A stretch of 64,000 bases of DNA, taken from NCBI RefSeq assembly GCF_012650175.1, contig NZ_JAAILI010000008.1, positions 496,001-560,000 of the forward strand. Direction: 5' to 3'. The stretch is from Sphingomonas sp. S2M10. GTDB taxonomy: Bacteria; Pseudomonadota; Alphaproteobacteria; Sphingomonadales; Sphingomonadaceae. Position numbers and translations under genes: made by a program. Shown here one piece after another: positions 35,764 to 44,192 of this stretch (position 1 is the stretch's first letter; each line of letters opens with the position of its first letter). The notes beneath the pieces are model-generated. The model was not told the origin of the DNA, made no database searches, and saw nothing but the letters and a program-made list of their open reading frames with translations.

Positions 35764-37224
35764 ATGCCACGCCCGCGCCTGCCCGTGATCGCCCTCCTGC
35801 TGACCGTCGCCGCGTGCGGCGGTCCCGAAGGCCAGCGCAAGGACGACGCGCCGGTGGTGGTCAGCGCGATCGGCAGCGACCGGCTGCTGGTGGACCCAAG
35901 CGCGACCACGATCGACCATGCCCAGGCCGTCGCTCTCGGCGCTACCGCCCAGGGCCTGGTGCGGTTCGATCGCAACGGCCAGATCGAGCCCGCGCTGGCC
36001 GAGCGCTGGAACGTGTTCGACGATGCACGCAGCTATATCTTCCGGTTGGGCGAAGCGACTTGGCCCGGCGGCCAGCCTGTCACCGCCGGCGAGATCGTCC
36101 GGGTGCTTCGCCGAGCGGTGGCCGCAAACAGCAAGAGTCGGCTCGCCCCTTATCTCGCGGTGATTGACGAGATCGTCGAGATGACGCCGCAGGTGATCGA
36201 GGTGCGACTGAAAAGCCCGCGCCCCGATCTGCTCAACCTCTTCGCGCAGCCGGAAATGGCGGTGTTCCGCGCGCCCAGCCTTGCGGGATCCGGGCCTTTC
36301 CGCATCGTGCCGGGCAAGCGGGACGGCCTGTTGCTGCGGCCTGCCGAGCAACCCGGCGACGATCCCAGGGCGACCCCCGCCCCGCAGGAGCTGGTGCGCC
36401 TGCGGGGCGAGCGCGCCGCCGCCGCCATCGCTCGCTTCCGCGACGGGGCCTCCGATCTGGTGCTCGGCGGTACGCTTTCCGATTGGCCGATCCTGGCGGC
36501 GGCGGGAATCGCGCCCGATAATATCCGGGTCGACTCGGCAGCCGGGCTGTTCGGCCTCGCCATCCTGCGGCGCGACGGCTTCCTCACGACCCCGCAGAAC
36601 CGCGCCGCCATCGGCATGGCGATCGATCGCGGCGCGCTCACCTCGGCGATCGCGCCGGGCTGGGACCCGGCCGAGACGATTCTTCCCGCCCAGATGGATT
36701 CCTCGGCTCCGCCCGCACCCGGTAGCTGGATGACCGTAGCGCCCAACCAGCGCCGTGCGCTCGCCGCCCAGCGCGTCCGCGAATGGCAGAGCGTGCATCG
36801 CGGACCGGTGGAGATCACCCTCGCGCTTCCCTCGGGCGCGGGCGCGACCCTGCTATGGGGGCACCTCGCCTCCGCCATGATCGCGATCGGGATCACCCCC
36901 AAACGCGTCGGGCTGGGGGATCCCCGCGCCGACCTGGAACTGGTCGATGCGGTCGCCCCTTATGATAGCGGCCGCTGGTATCTCGCCAATGCATGCCGGG
37001 CGTGCTCCGACGATACCGCCACCCTGATTGCCGCCGCCCGCGATGCGCCCGACCTCTACAACCGGGGGCACCGCATCGCCGAGGCGGACGCCATGCTGGC
37101 AAGCGACGTCGCCTTCCTCCCGCTGGCCCAGCCGCTGCGCTGGTCGATCGTCGCGCTGCGCCTGTCGAACTGGCAGGGGAACGCGCGGGCCTGGCACCCG
37201 TTGAATCACCTGCGCAAGCAGTGA
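35764..37224 (+). CDS. Peptide/oligopeptide-type solute-binding lipoprotein (SBP family 5)
   Basis: 486 residues. The lipobox LTVAAC near residue 17 marks a lipoprotein anchored in the envelope. ALAERWNVFDDARSYIFRLGEATWPGGQPVTAGEIVRVLRRAV is the SBP family 5 pattern of peptide and nickel ABC systems (DxxxYTFxLRxxxxWxDGxPxTAxDV). The C-terminal half has the usual IGMAIDRGALTSA hinge motif. No ABC permease or ATPase gene is adjacent, so it may be an orphan binding protein. The start at 35764 puts the signal sequence first; a longer frame from 35737 is less likely. Confidence 0.82.
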   Translation: MPRPRLPVIALLLTVAACGGPEGQRKDDAPVVVSAIGSDRLLVDPSATTIDHAQAVALGATAQGLVRFDRNGQIEPALAERWNVFDDARSYIFRLGEATWPGGQPVTAGEIVRVLRRAVAANSKSRLAPYLAVIDEIVEMTPQVIEVRLKSPRPDLLNLFAQPEMAVFRAPSLAGSGPFRIVPGKRDGLLLRPAEQPGDDPRATPAPQELVRLRGERAAAAIARFRDGASDLVLGGTLSDWPILAAAGIAPDNIRVDSAAGLFGLAILRRDGFLTTPQNRAAIGMAIDRGALTSAIAPGWDPAETILPAQMDSSAPPAPGSWMTVAPNQRRALAAQRVREWQSVHRGPVEITLALPSGAGATLLWGHLASAMIAIGITPKRVGLGDPRADLELVDAVAPYDSGRWYLANACRACSDDTATLIAAARDAPDLYNRGHRIAEADAMLASDVAFLPLAQPLRWSIVALRLSNWQGNARAWHPLNHLRKQ

Positions 37225-37233
37225 GGTCAGCGA

Positions 37234-37653
37234 ATGGCACGGGCGACAAGGTTGAATGAAGATGTCGCGCAGCGGCTGCCGATCGGCACCGATGCGATCG
37301 CGGTGCGCCAGCGGATCGAGGGGATGGAGCGGCTGCTGGAAGGCATGGTGACCATCCCCGGCACCCGCCGCAAGGTTGGGCTGGACGTGCTACTGGACTT
37401 CGTGCCCGCGGTTGGACCGAGCGTGGCGGCGGCGATGGGCGCCTATCTCGCCTGGGAGGCGCGCAACCTCGGCATGCCGAAACGCACCATCGCACGGATG
37501 GCGGGCAATATCGGTGTAGACTGGGCGCTGGGCATGATCCCGTTTGTCGGCGCGATCCCGGACTTCTTCTTCCGATCGAACACGCGGAACCTGCGGCTGG
37601 TCAAACGATATCTCGACAAGCATCACCCAGCGAGCGTGGTGATCGAAGGATAA
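37234..37653 (+). CDS. DUF4112 protein
   Basis: 139 residues. IPGTRRKVGLDVLLDFVPAVGPSVAAAMGAYLAWEARNLGMPK and MAGNIGVDWALGMIPFVGAIPDFFFRSNTRNLRLVKRYL are the two conserved halves of DUF4112, each with a hydrophobic turn around FVPxxG/IPFVG. Function is unknown; probably membrane-associated. It begins 9 bases after the solute-binding protein gene and is likely co-transcribed. Confidence 0.88.
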   Translation: MARATRLNEDVAQRLPIGTDAIAVRQRIEGMERLLEGMVTIPGTRRKVGLDVLLDFVPAVGPSVAAAMGAYLAWEARNLGMPKRTIARMAGNIGVDWALGMIPFVGAIPDFFFRSNTRNLRLVKRYLDKHHPASVVIEG

Positions 37654-37666
37654 GGTTCCATCTTGC

Positions 37667-37689
37667 GCCCCTCGCCTGGAGGGAGGGGC
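37667..37689. terminator. Convergent hairpin after DUF4112
   Basis: GCCCCTC (37667-37673) pairs with GAGGGGC (37683-37689) between convergent stop codons at 37653 and 37699. There is no T-run; it could serve both directions. Confidence 0.45.
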
Positions 37690-37698
37690 TCAAAGCCA

Positions 37699-38091
37699 TC
37701 AGCTCCGCGTCGCCGATCCCGAACCTCCCAGAGGCATCGTTTCCGCGATCGTTTCCATCCCAGCGATCAGCGGCCGCCCCCTGCCGATCGCGGTGCGCAC
37801 CGCCGGTAACGCGAGCGCATTAACATGCGCGTCCTTCGACTCCCACACTTCGGTGATCCACAGCACGTCGCCATCGGTCGCGTCGCGCGCGACAATGTAG
37901 CTGAGGCAACCGGGCATCGCCGCCGTGCCTTCGATGAGGATCGCGGCAAGGGCATCGCGCTGACCGGTCTTCGCCGTCATCTTGCCGATCAGGCCATAGC
38001 GCGCGCCCTGCGCTGCGACACGGGCAGCGGCGGGAGTCGCTACGGCCAAGGCCGCCGCGCCTGCGAGAAAGCTGCGTCGCTCCACCGTCAT
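37699..38091 (-). CDS. Tat-exported antibiotic biosynthesis monooxygenase-like (ABM/YgiN) protein
   Basis: 130 residues. The N-terminus MTVERRSFLAGAAALAVATPAAA is a twin-arginine signal (RRSFLAG), so the folded protein would be exported. The mature part (YGLIGKMTAKTGQRDALAAILIEG, MPGCLSYIVARDATDGDVLWITEVWESKDAHVNAL) is the ABM ferredoxin-like domain of YgiN-type quinol oxygenases. Start choice: ATG 38091 has GGCGGGG at good distance; an ATG at 38100 overlaps the RNase T2 stop (ATGA) and is the alternative. Either way it is coupled to the RNase T2 gene. Confidence 0.8.
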   Translation of the reverse strand: MTVERRSFLAGAAALAVATPAAARVAAQGARYGLIGKMTAKTGQRDALAAILIEGTAAMPGCLSYIVARDATDGDVLWITEVWESKDAHVNALALPAVRTAIGRGRPLIAGMETIAETMPLGGSGSATRS

Positions 38092-38096
38092 GCCGA

Positions 38097-38804
38097 TCAT
38101 CCCCGCCAGATCTTCAGGGGCGTATCGTCGCCCACACCGCCGGTGCCCGCCTCGCAGCGATGATAGCGAAAGCGGGTGTCGAGGCACAGCCACAGCTCGT
38201 CCAGCCAGCCTTCGCGGGTCGTGGTCACGCGAATCGCGGCCGCCGGGATTGCGCGGTTGCGAGCGGCGAAGGCGCGCTTGAAGTCGCCCACGGTCGGCGC
38301 GCCGCGCGACAGCGCCTCCATGTCGGGATAGCGGATCGCGCGGTAAAGCTTGGTCGAGCGCTGGAAATAGCCCGCCGGTGTCGTCTGCATGCAGGTGCCG
38401 TGCTTGGCCCATTCGTGCTGGATCAGTTGTTCGGAGGGCGTGGCGCACATCGTCTTGCGGATCAGCGCAGGCGGCAGGATCGGCGTCGCCTTGCAATATT
38501 GCGGCCAGGTCTTGCCCGCCGCATCCGGCCACAGGCCGTGCAGGGTGAAGCCGAAGCGGTTATCGCCGCCGCAGCGGAAGCCGCTGTCCGGCGTGTCGCC
38601 TCGCGCGCGGCACAGGCCCGGCGACCAGGTGAGCGCCAGCGTGTAGCTGCTGATCGGCAGCACGCGGCGCGGCTCCTTCGCGCTGGGCAGATCGGGCAGC
38701 GGCCGCGCAACCTTGCGCGGCGCAACGCACATCTGCGCCTGTGCCAGCGCCGCGCCCGGCAGCAGCGCCGCCGCCAGCGCCACGCTTCCCACCACCCATT
38801 TCAT
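38097..38804 (-). CDS. Ribonuclease T2 family protein, secreted
   Basis: 235 residues with a signal peptide (MKWVVGSVALAAALLPGAALAQ). The two active-site segments are present: FTLHGLWPD and QHEWAKHGTC. These hold the catalytic His pair and Glu of T2 RNases, which cut RNA through a 2',3'-cyclic phosphate. Eight or so Cys suggest disulfides, consistent with the periplasm (RNase I-like). It starts 11 bases after nadC and overlaps the ABM gene at the other end, forming an operon nadC-RNase T2-ABM. Confidence 0.93.
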   Translation of the reverse strand: MKWVVGSVALAAALLPGAALAQAQMCVAPRKVARPLPDLPSAKEPRRVLPISSYTLALTWSPGLCRARGDTPDSGFRCGGDNRFGFTLHGLWPDAAGKTWPQYCKATPILPPALIRKTMCATPSEQLIQHEWAKHGTCMQTTPAGYFQRSTKLYRAIRYPDMEALSRGAPTVGDFKRAFAARNRAIPAAAIRVTTTREGWLDELWLCLDTRFRYHRCEAGTGGVGDDTPLKIWRG

Positions 38805-38815
38805 GCCCGTCTCCC

Positions 38816-39661
38816 TCAAACGCTCGCGAAATCCAGTCCGATATCGGCCGCCGGTGCCGACTGGGTCAGCCGCCCGACGCTGATAAAGGTGACCCCTGTC
38901 TCGGCGATCGCGCGGATCGTGTCGAGGCGAACGCCGCCCGATGCTTCGGTGGGCACCCGGCCCGCCACCAGCGCCACCGCCTCGCGGAGCACCGGCGGGG
39001 CCATGTTGTCGAGCAGCAGATGCGTCGCGCCAGCGGCCAGCGCGGGCGGGATCTGGTCGACCCGGTCGACCTCGACGATGATCCGCGCGATTCCTGCCGC
39101 GACGGCGCGTGCCACCGCCGCTTCCACCGATCCGGCGACCGCGACATGGTTGTCCTTGATCATCGCCGCGTCCCACAAGCCCATGCGATGATTGGTCGCG
39201 CCGCCCATGCGCGTGGCATATTTCTCCAGCACGCGCAGGCCGGGCAGCGTCTTGCGGGTATCGAGCAGCGTCGCGCCGGTGCCGGCGATCGCGTCCACAT
39301 AGCTGCGTGTCATCGTCGCGATGCCGCTGAGGTGCTGGACCGTGTTGAGCGCCGAGCGCTCGGCGGTGAGCATTGCCCGCGCCAGGCCGCGCAGCCGCAG
39401 GAGCGCGGTGCCCGGCGCCGCCGACGCGCCCTCCTCCACCAGCCGTTCGATCTCCACGGTGGGATCGAGCGCACGGAAGAAGGCCTCGGCGATCGGAAGG
39501 CCCGCCACGATGATCGGGTCGCGGCTGTCCATCACCCCTTCGAACCGTGCTTCCGCCGGGATTACCGCAGCGGCGGTGATGTCGCCGCCCGGGCCGAGAT
39601 CCTCAGCGAGCGTGGCGCGGACGAACGAGTCGCAATCGAAGCCGGGGAGCAGCAAGGTCAT
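38816..39661 (-). CDS. nadC: Nicotinate-nucleotide pyrophosphorylase (carboxylating)
   Basis: 281 residues. NadC motifs: LAEDLGPGGDITAAAVIP, LTAERSALNTVQHLSGIAT, LLDTRKTLPGLRVLEKYATRMGGATNHRMGL with the substrate-binding Arg, His and Lys, and MIKDNHV. It turns quinolinate and PRPP into nicotinate mononucleotide for NAD synthesis. nadA lies 1.5 kb upstream on the same strand, separated by a regulator and an oppositely oriented HTH gene; nadB is not in the window. Confidence 0.96.
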   Translation of the reverse strand: MTLLLPGFDCDSFVRATLAEDLGPGGDITAAAVIPAEARFEGVMDSRDPIIVAGLPIAEAFFRALDPTVEIERLVEEGASAAPGTALLRLRGLARAMLTAERSALNTVQHLSGIATMTRSYVDAIAGTGATLLDTRKTLPGLRVLEKYATRMGGATNHRMGLWDAAMIKDNHVAVAGSVEAAVARAVAAGIARIIVEVDRVDQIPPALAAGATHLLLDNMAPPVLREAVALVAGRVPTEASGGVRLDTIRAIAETGVTFISVGRLTQSAPAADIGLDFASV

Positions 39662-39693
39662 GACCGGGCTGTAGAATCCCCGGCCGCGCGCGT

Positions 39694-40698
39694 CTACGCG
39701 ATCTGCAGCGGCTTGGGCCGACGATCACGATAGTTGGCGGCGGGATCGTCGAAGCGGAAGCCGCCCGCCGCGAGCCGGATCAGGATCTGACGGACATGCA
39801 GCATGCTCGTGCGGCTCTCCTCGATGCGGTCAGGATCCGAGAGCGCCTTTTCCGCCACCACCACGCCGCGCGCGCGCCGCACCAGAATGCCCGATTCGAT
39901 CATCACGGCGACGCGGCGATGCGCGGTCGAGGGCGGCAGGCCCAGCGCACGCGCGATCGACCCGGTGGAGACGGGTTGCAACAGCGCATCGGGCGGCGCG
40001 GGGCCGAAATTGGCATAGGCCAGCGCCAGATCGCGGTTGTGGCTCAGCGGCCGCGCATTGGCGCAAAGGATCGCATTGGCCAGTACCAGATCGGTCCAGG
40101 ACTGGAAGCGATGCGCGTGAAATTCGATGCCGGTCAACAGCACGTCGTGCGCAGCGGCGAGCCCGGTATGCCAATCATAGCCGATATGCGGGCGCGTCTC
40201 CGGCAGCGGCACGCCGAAGTCGTGCATGTCCTCCACCATACGGACCAGCGCATCATGGTTGCCGCGGAACAGTGCGACGATCTCGGCGCGCCCGTGCACC
40301 GCTTCCGGCACGGTGACGCCGGCGGGGCCACGCGCGCACAGGCCTGCCGCGCACAGGGCGTGAATGTGCCGCCGCATCGTCTCGAACGGACGTCCCAGCG
40401 AGGCAGCGAGCGCGTTGATGCTGATCGCCTTGGCCGCACGCCCCTCGCCGCCGGCATGGCCCGCCCCGTGCGGGGACAGCATTTCGCTGGCGCGCGCCAC
40501 GACCATGAAGATGATCGCCCGATCCAGGTCTCCGTCCAGTGCCCGCACGCCGGCCGCCACCATGCTGGTCTCCAGCTCGGCGATCAGACGCACGATCAGC
40601 CGTCCGAACGGCGTGGCGGCATGTTTGCGGTCGCTGGCGGGCGCAGATCGGATCATGTCCTGCATCAACAAAATCGGCCCCAGCGGGAAAAATACCAC
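39694..40698 (-). CDS. Putative regulator with two winged-helix motifs
   Basis: 334 residues, no named family recognised. Two helix-turn-helix segments stand out: ISINALAASLGRPFETMRRHIHALCAAGL near residue 92-120 and STGSIARALGLPPSTAHRRVAVMIESGILV near residue 245-275. The middle is helical with many His and Trp. The GTG start at 40698 has GGAGA five bases before it; ATGs at 40665 and 40656 are alternatives. It sits between nadA and nadC on their strand. Transcriptional regulation is inferred from the HTH motifs only. Confidence 0.7.
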   Translation of the reverse strand: MVFFPLGPILLMQDMIRSAPASDRKHAATPFGRLIVRLIAELETSMVAAGVRALDGDLDRAIIFMVVARASEMLSPHGAGHAGGEGRAAKAISINALAASLGRPFETMRRHIHALCAAGLCARGPAGVTVPEAVHGRAEIVALFRGNHDALVRMVEDMHDFGVPLPETRPHIGYDWHTGLAAAHDVLLTGIEFHAHRFQSWTDLVLANAILCANARPLSHNRDLALAYANFGPAPPDALLQPVSTGSIARALGLPPSTAHRRVAVMIESGILVRRARGVVVAEKALSDPDRIEESRTSMLHVRQILIRLAAGGFRFDDPAANYRDRRPKPLQIA

Positions 40699-40801
40699 AA
40701 GTCTCCATTCTCCCCACCCAGAATGAGTACCCTGCGATTTGCGAATCGTTACTAGCCCAGATCAATGCGCTGGTCGACGCTCCTGAGGTCGCCGTATCAA
40801 A

Positions 40802-41191
40802 ATGACGCATCCGACGCTGCCCGAAAGCTGGCCGGAAAACTGGATCGCTGCCGCCACCCTGCTGCGATGCCGCCGGGAGGCGCTGGGCATCTCGCTGGAC
40901 GCCCTGGCAGATCGCACGCGCGTCAGCCGCAGCCATCTGGCGGCGATGGAAGCCGCGCGCTTCGATCGCTGCGGTGCGCCGATCTACGCCATTGGCTTCG
41001 CCCGCGCTGCGGCGCGGGCACTAGAGCTGGCGGACCCACCGGTTACCAGCGAAGTGCGCGCGGGCTATGCCGAACGCGCGCCTGCGCCTGCGCCGGCCGC
41101 TGTCCTCCCGGCGCGGCGTCTGATCCCCAATCTGGGGATCGCAACCACGGCGGCGCTGCTGCTGTCGTTGCTGTCGGTGGTCCGCTCCTGA
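40802..41191 (+). CDS. RodZ-like membrane-anchored helix-turn-helix protein
   Basis: 129 residues. AATLLRCRREALGISLDALADRTRVSRSHLAAMEAARFDRCGAPIYAIGFARAAARALEL is the HTH_25 (RodZ N-terminal) domain. A Pro/Ala-rich link and one C-terminal membrane span (LGIATTAALLLSLLSVV) follow. The order HTH-TM fits RodZ-type proteins, but the periplasmic RodZ domain is absent, so this is a short relative. It is convergent with nadA, with stops four bases apart. Confidence 0.75.
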   Translation: MTHPTLPESWPENWIAAATLLRCRREALGISLDALADRTRVSRSHLAAMEAARFDRCGAPIYAIGFARAAARALELADPPVTSEVRAGYAERAPAPAPAAVLPARRLIPNLGIATTAALLLSLLSVVRS

Positions 41192-41195
41192 GCGA

Positions 41196-42197
41196 TCAGG
41201 CCGGCACCGGACCCAGATCGCCCTGCCCGACCGTGCCGCTCGCCAGCGCGAGCATGCGATCGAGGCTCTTCTTCGCCTGGACGCGCAGCCCCTCCTCGAT
41301 TTCGATCTTCGGGCTGAGGTCGCGCAGTGCGAGGTAGAGCTTCTCCATCGTGTTGAGCGCCATATAGGGGCAGATGTTGCAGTTGCAGTTGCCGTCCGCC
41401 CCCGGCGCGCCGATGAAGTTCTTCTCCGGCATCGCCTTCTGCATCTGATGGATGATGTGCGGCTCGGTCGCGACGATCAGCGTGTCGCCGGGCATCGTCT
41501 TGGAAAAGTCGAGAATGCCCTTGGTCGAGCCGACATAGTCGGCGTGATCGAGGATATAGGCCGGGCATTCGGGATGCGCGGCGATCGGCGCGCCGGGATG
41601 CTCGGCCTTGAGCTTGAGCAGCTCGGTCTCGCTGAACGCCTCGTGGACGATGCACACGCCCGGCCACAGCAGCAGCTCGCGGCCGGTCTTGCGCTGGAGA
41701 TAGCCGCCCAGGTTGCGATCCGGGCCGAAGATGATCTTCTGCTCGGGCGGGATCTGCGCGAGGATCTTCTCGGCCGAGGAGCTGGTGACGATGATGTCGC
41801 TGAGCGCCTTCACCTCGGTCGAGCAATTGATGTAGGTCAGCGCGATGTGGTCCGGGTGTGCCGCGCGGAAGGCGGCGAACTGGTCGGGCGGGCAGCTGTC
41901 TTCCAGGCTGCAGCCGGCGTCCATGTCGGGCAGCACGACGATCTTGTCGGGCGAGAGGATCTTGGCGGTCTCCGCCATGAAGCGCACGCCGCAAAAGGCG
42001 ATCACGTCCGCGTCGGTCTCGGCCGCCTTGCGGCTGAGGTCCAGGCTGTCGCCGACGAAGTCCGCCAGGTCCTGCAGTTCAGGCTTCTGGTAATAATGCG
42101 CGAGAATCACGGCATTGCGTTCTTTCCGCAGCCGCTCAATTTCGGCGCGGAGATCCAGTCCCGCCAAGCTGCCGCCGATGCCGTTGCGCGCGTCCAT
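41196..42197 (-). CDS. nadA: Quinolinate synthase
   Basis: 333 residues. NadA builds quinolinate from iminoaspartate and dihydroxyacetone phosphate using a [4Fe-4S] cluster. Motifs: [91 protein letters not shown] and [12 protein letters not shown], with the three cluster Cys. The start at 42197 (MDARNGIGG) is chosen over 42251, which adds Arg-rich residues. Confidence 0.96.
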   Translation of the reverse strand: MDARNGIGGSLAGLDLRAEIERLRKERNAVILAHYYQKPELQDLADFVGDSLDLSRKAAETDADVIAFCGVRFMAETAKILSPDKIVVLPDMDAGCSLEDSCPPDQFAAFRAAHPDHIALTYINCSTEVKALSDIIVTSSSAEKILAQIPPEQKIIFGPDRNLGGYLQRKTGRELLLWPGVCIVHEAFSETELLKLKAEHPGAPIAAHPECPAYILDHADYVGSTKGILDFSKTMPGDTLIVATEPHIIHQMQKAMPEKNFIGAPGADGNCNCNICPYMALNTMEKLYLALRDLSPKIEIEEGLRVQAKKSLDRMLALASGTVGQGDLGPVPA

Positions 42198-42338
42198 CCC
42201 TAAACTCCCGTTGTGCGCCCGCCACATGGCCCGGCGCGCACCCCGGATCAAGGGCGTGCGGCCATGCGCCTACCGTCGTGCGTACATCGCCGTTCAGCGA
42301 TCGACTTCGCGCGGCATGCCACAGCTGTCCTCACCTGG

Positions 42339-43115
42339 TCATCCGCCCAAGGGGGTGGAGGGAAATTGCGGCGTCATCGGACGATGGCTGCCGGCCGTTC
42401 CTGCCGTGATGCGCTGGGCAAGCCCGGTGCCCAGCGGACTGAACGCGACCACATCGGCAAGGGCCTGGACCCCCAGCATCATCGCGATGCCCCAGAACCA
42501 GGCGGGGTGGACGCGCCCCGCCCGCCGCTGGTCCGCGATCGCGCCGATCACCGGCAATACCAGCACCGCGGCCACCACCACCCACCAGGCAAAGGGCATG
42601 AACAGCGGCATGGGCAGCAGCCTCCCCAGTCCGGGTCCGCAAAGGATCGCCATGCCGCAATACATCAGCCGGCGGTGCCACCCAGTCTGCCGACGCATCG
42701 TCAGCGCAGCGCCGACAAAGCCGGCAAAGAGCAGCAGTTGCAGCGGGTTGCTGATCAGGAACTGGCGTACGTCGAAGAAGAAAGGCGCACCATGCTGCAC
42801 CGACAGCACGGTCATCAGCGTGCCCAGCACTACCATCACTGGCACCCAGAGCAGCGCCACCCAGCCGAGCCTCCGATGCAGCGTCACCGAACCGCCATCG
42901 ACCAGCAGATTCTGCGTGATGTACAAGGCGATCCAGCCGAAAAACACCAGGGCGTGGAGGTGAAAGATTGCCGGCACCGCGAAGCTGGACCGGCCGGCGA
43001 CAATGCTGAGCGAGAAGCCGGCGACATCGATCGCGCCCATCACGAATGCCATGACCAGGAAAAACCGGGTATCGCCCGAGCGCACCCGGGGAAGTCCCTG
43101 TACAATCGTTGCCAT
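42339..43115 (-). CDS. Hypothetical multi-span membrane protein
   Basis: 258 residues with about seven hydrophobic spans and a conserved-looking pattern of His and Arg at the membrane surface: AIFHLHALVFFGWIALYITQNLLV, LHRRLGWVALLWVPVMVVLG and GWHRRLMYCGMAIL. The repeated HRRLGW/HRRLM theme recalls heme- or quinone-linked four-helix membrane proteins, but I cannot name a family. It stands alone between nadA and the MBL hydrolase. Confidence 0.7.
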   Translation of the reverse strand: MATIVQGLPRVRSGDTRFFLVMAFVMGAIDVAGFSLSIVAGRSSFAVPAIFHLHALVFFGWIALYITQNLLVDGGSVTLHRRLGWVALLWVPVMVVLGTLMTVLSVQHGAPFFFDVRQFLISNPLQLLLFAGFVGAALTMRRQTGWHRRLMYCGMAILCGPGLGRLLPMPLFMPFAWWVVVAAVLVLPVIGAIADQRRAGRVHPAWFWGIAMMLGVQALADVVAFSPLGTGLAQRITAGTAGSHRPMTPQFPSTPLGG

Positions 43116-43204
43116 GTGCCCACCCCCTCCAATATGGAGGCAGCATAGCTATACTTGGTCGATTCTACAATCAATTCACTGTCGACTACGACCGTTACGG
43201 AGTA

Positions 43205-44071
43205 TTACTCGGCGCGCAACCGCCAGCCGTCCGGCACGGGCGCGACGCGTCCGCGCGTCTCGAGATCGAGCAAATGCGCCAGCACCGAGCGACCTGCCGC
43301 GCCGTGCAGCCGCGGATCCAGCCCCACATACATGCGCTCCACCATCGCCGGGACCGCCTCCACGCCCTCTGCCAGCAGCCGGAGGATCTGCCCCTCGCGC
43401 TGCTTGCGATGTCCGGCCAGGCCCCGCACGAACCGGTGCGGATTGGCCACCGGATCGCCATGCGCCGGATAATAGATGCGGTCCTGTGCGCGGCCCATCA
43501 GCGTTTCCAGGCTGGCCATGTACGCCGCCATGTTGCCGTCCGGCGGCGCGACCACGGTGGTCGACCAGCCCATCACATGATCGCCGGTGAACAGCGCGCC
43601 GCTTTCCTCCAGCGCAAAGCAGAGATGGTTGGAGGTGTGCCCCGGAGTCGCCACGGCGGTGAGCGTCCAGCCCTGCCCCGCCACCTGCTCGCCGTCCGCC
43701 AGCACCGCATCGGGCGCATAGCCGAGATCGAAGGACGCGTCGGCGCGGGGGCCGGCGTCCTCCAGTACCAGCGGCGCGCAGCCGATGATCGGCGCGCCCG
43801 TCGCCGCCTTCAGCGCGGGCGCGGCGGGGCTGTGGTCGCGATGCGTGTGCGTGCACAGGATCGCCCGCACCGGCCGGCCGCCGATCGCCGCTTGCAGCGC
43901 CGCCAGATGATCCGCCTCGTCCGGGCCGGGATCGATCACCGCCACGTCGGTGGTCCCGACCAGATAGGTCTGCGTGCCCGTGTGGGTGAAAGGCGAAGGA
44001 TTGTTCGCGAGCACCCGTGTCACCAGCGGTTCGAGTGCGATCGCGAGGCCCGTGGGCGCGTCATCGGTCAT
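43205..44071 (-). CDS. MBL-fold metallo-hydrolase (LACTB2-like)
   Basis: 288 residues. The metal motif is CTHTHRDHSPAA (HxHxDH), with further ligands in TPGHTSNHLCF, FTGDHVMGW and YYPAHGDP. A C-terminal winged-helix part (REGQILRLLAEGVEAVPAMVERMYVGLDPRLHGAAGRSVLAHLLDLETRGRV) is the LACTB2-type extension, found in enzymes that cut RNA or thioesters rather than beta-lactams. The start at 44071 follows the family; upstream in-frame codons are Arg-rich. It lies 121 bases downstream of the M56 peptidase gene on the same strand. Confidence 0.88.
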   Translation of the reverse strand: MTDDAPTGLAIALEPLVTRVLANNPSPFTHTGTQTYLVGTTDVAVIDPGPDEADHLAALQAAIGGRPVRAILCTHTHRDHSPAAPALKAATGAPIIGCAPLVLEDAGPRADASFDLGYAPDAVLADGEQVAGQGWTLTAVATPGHTSNHLCFALEESGALFTGDHVMGWSTTVVAPPDGNMAAYMASLETLMGRAQDRIYYPAHGDPVANPHRFVRGLAGHRKQREGQILRLLAEGVEAVPAMVERMYVGLDPRLHGAAGRSVLAHLLDLETRGRVAPVPDGWRLRAE

Positions 44072-44192
44072 GCAACCGCATGTGGGCATTTCGCCCGGCG
44101 AGGCAAGCGCGGGGTGCGGGACCGGCCCCGAAGGAGTAGGCCGGCCCCGCCGAGAACGCCGCTGCGGGGCAAACTGCAGCGACGCGCTACGC

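Noticed and set aside
43205..44071. MBL-fold gene as the beta-lactamase controlled by BlaI
   Set aside because: It has a LACTB2-type C-terminal extension and no signal peptide, unlike secreted class B beta-lactamases; the link to BlaI is only by position.
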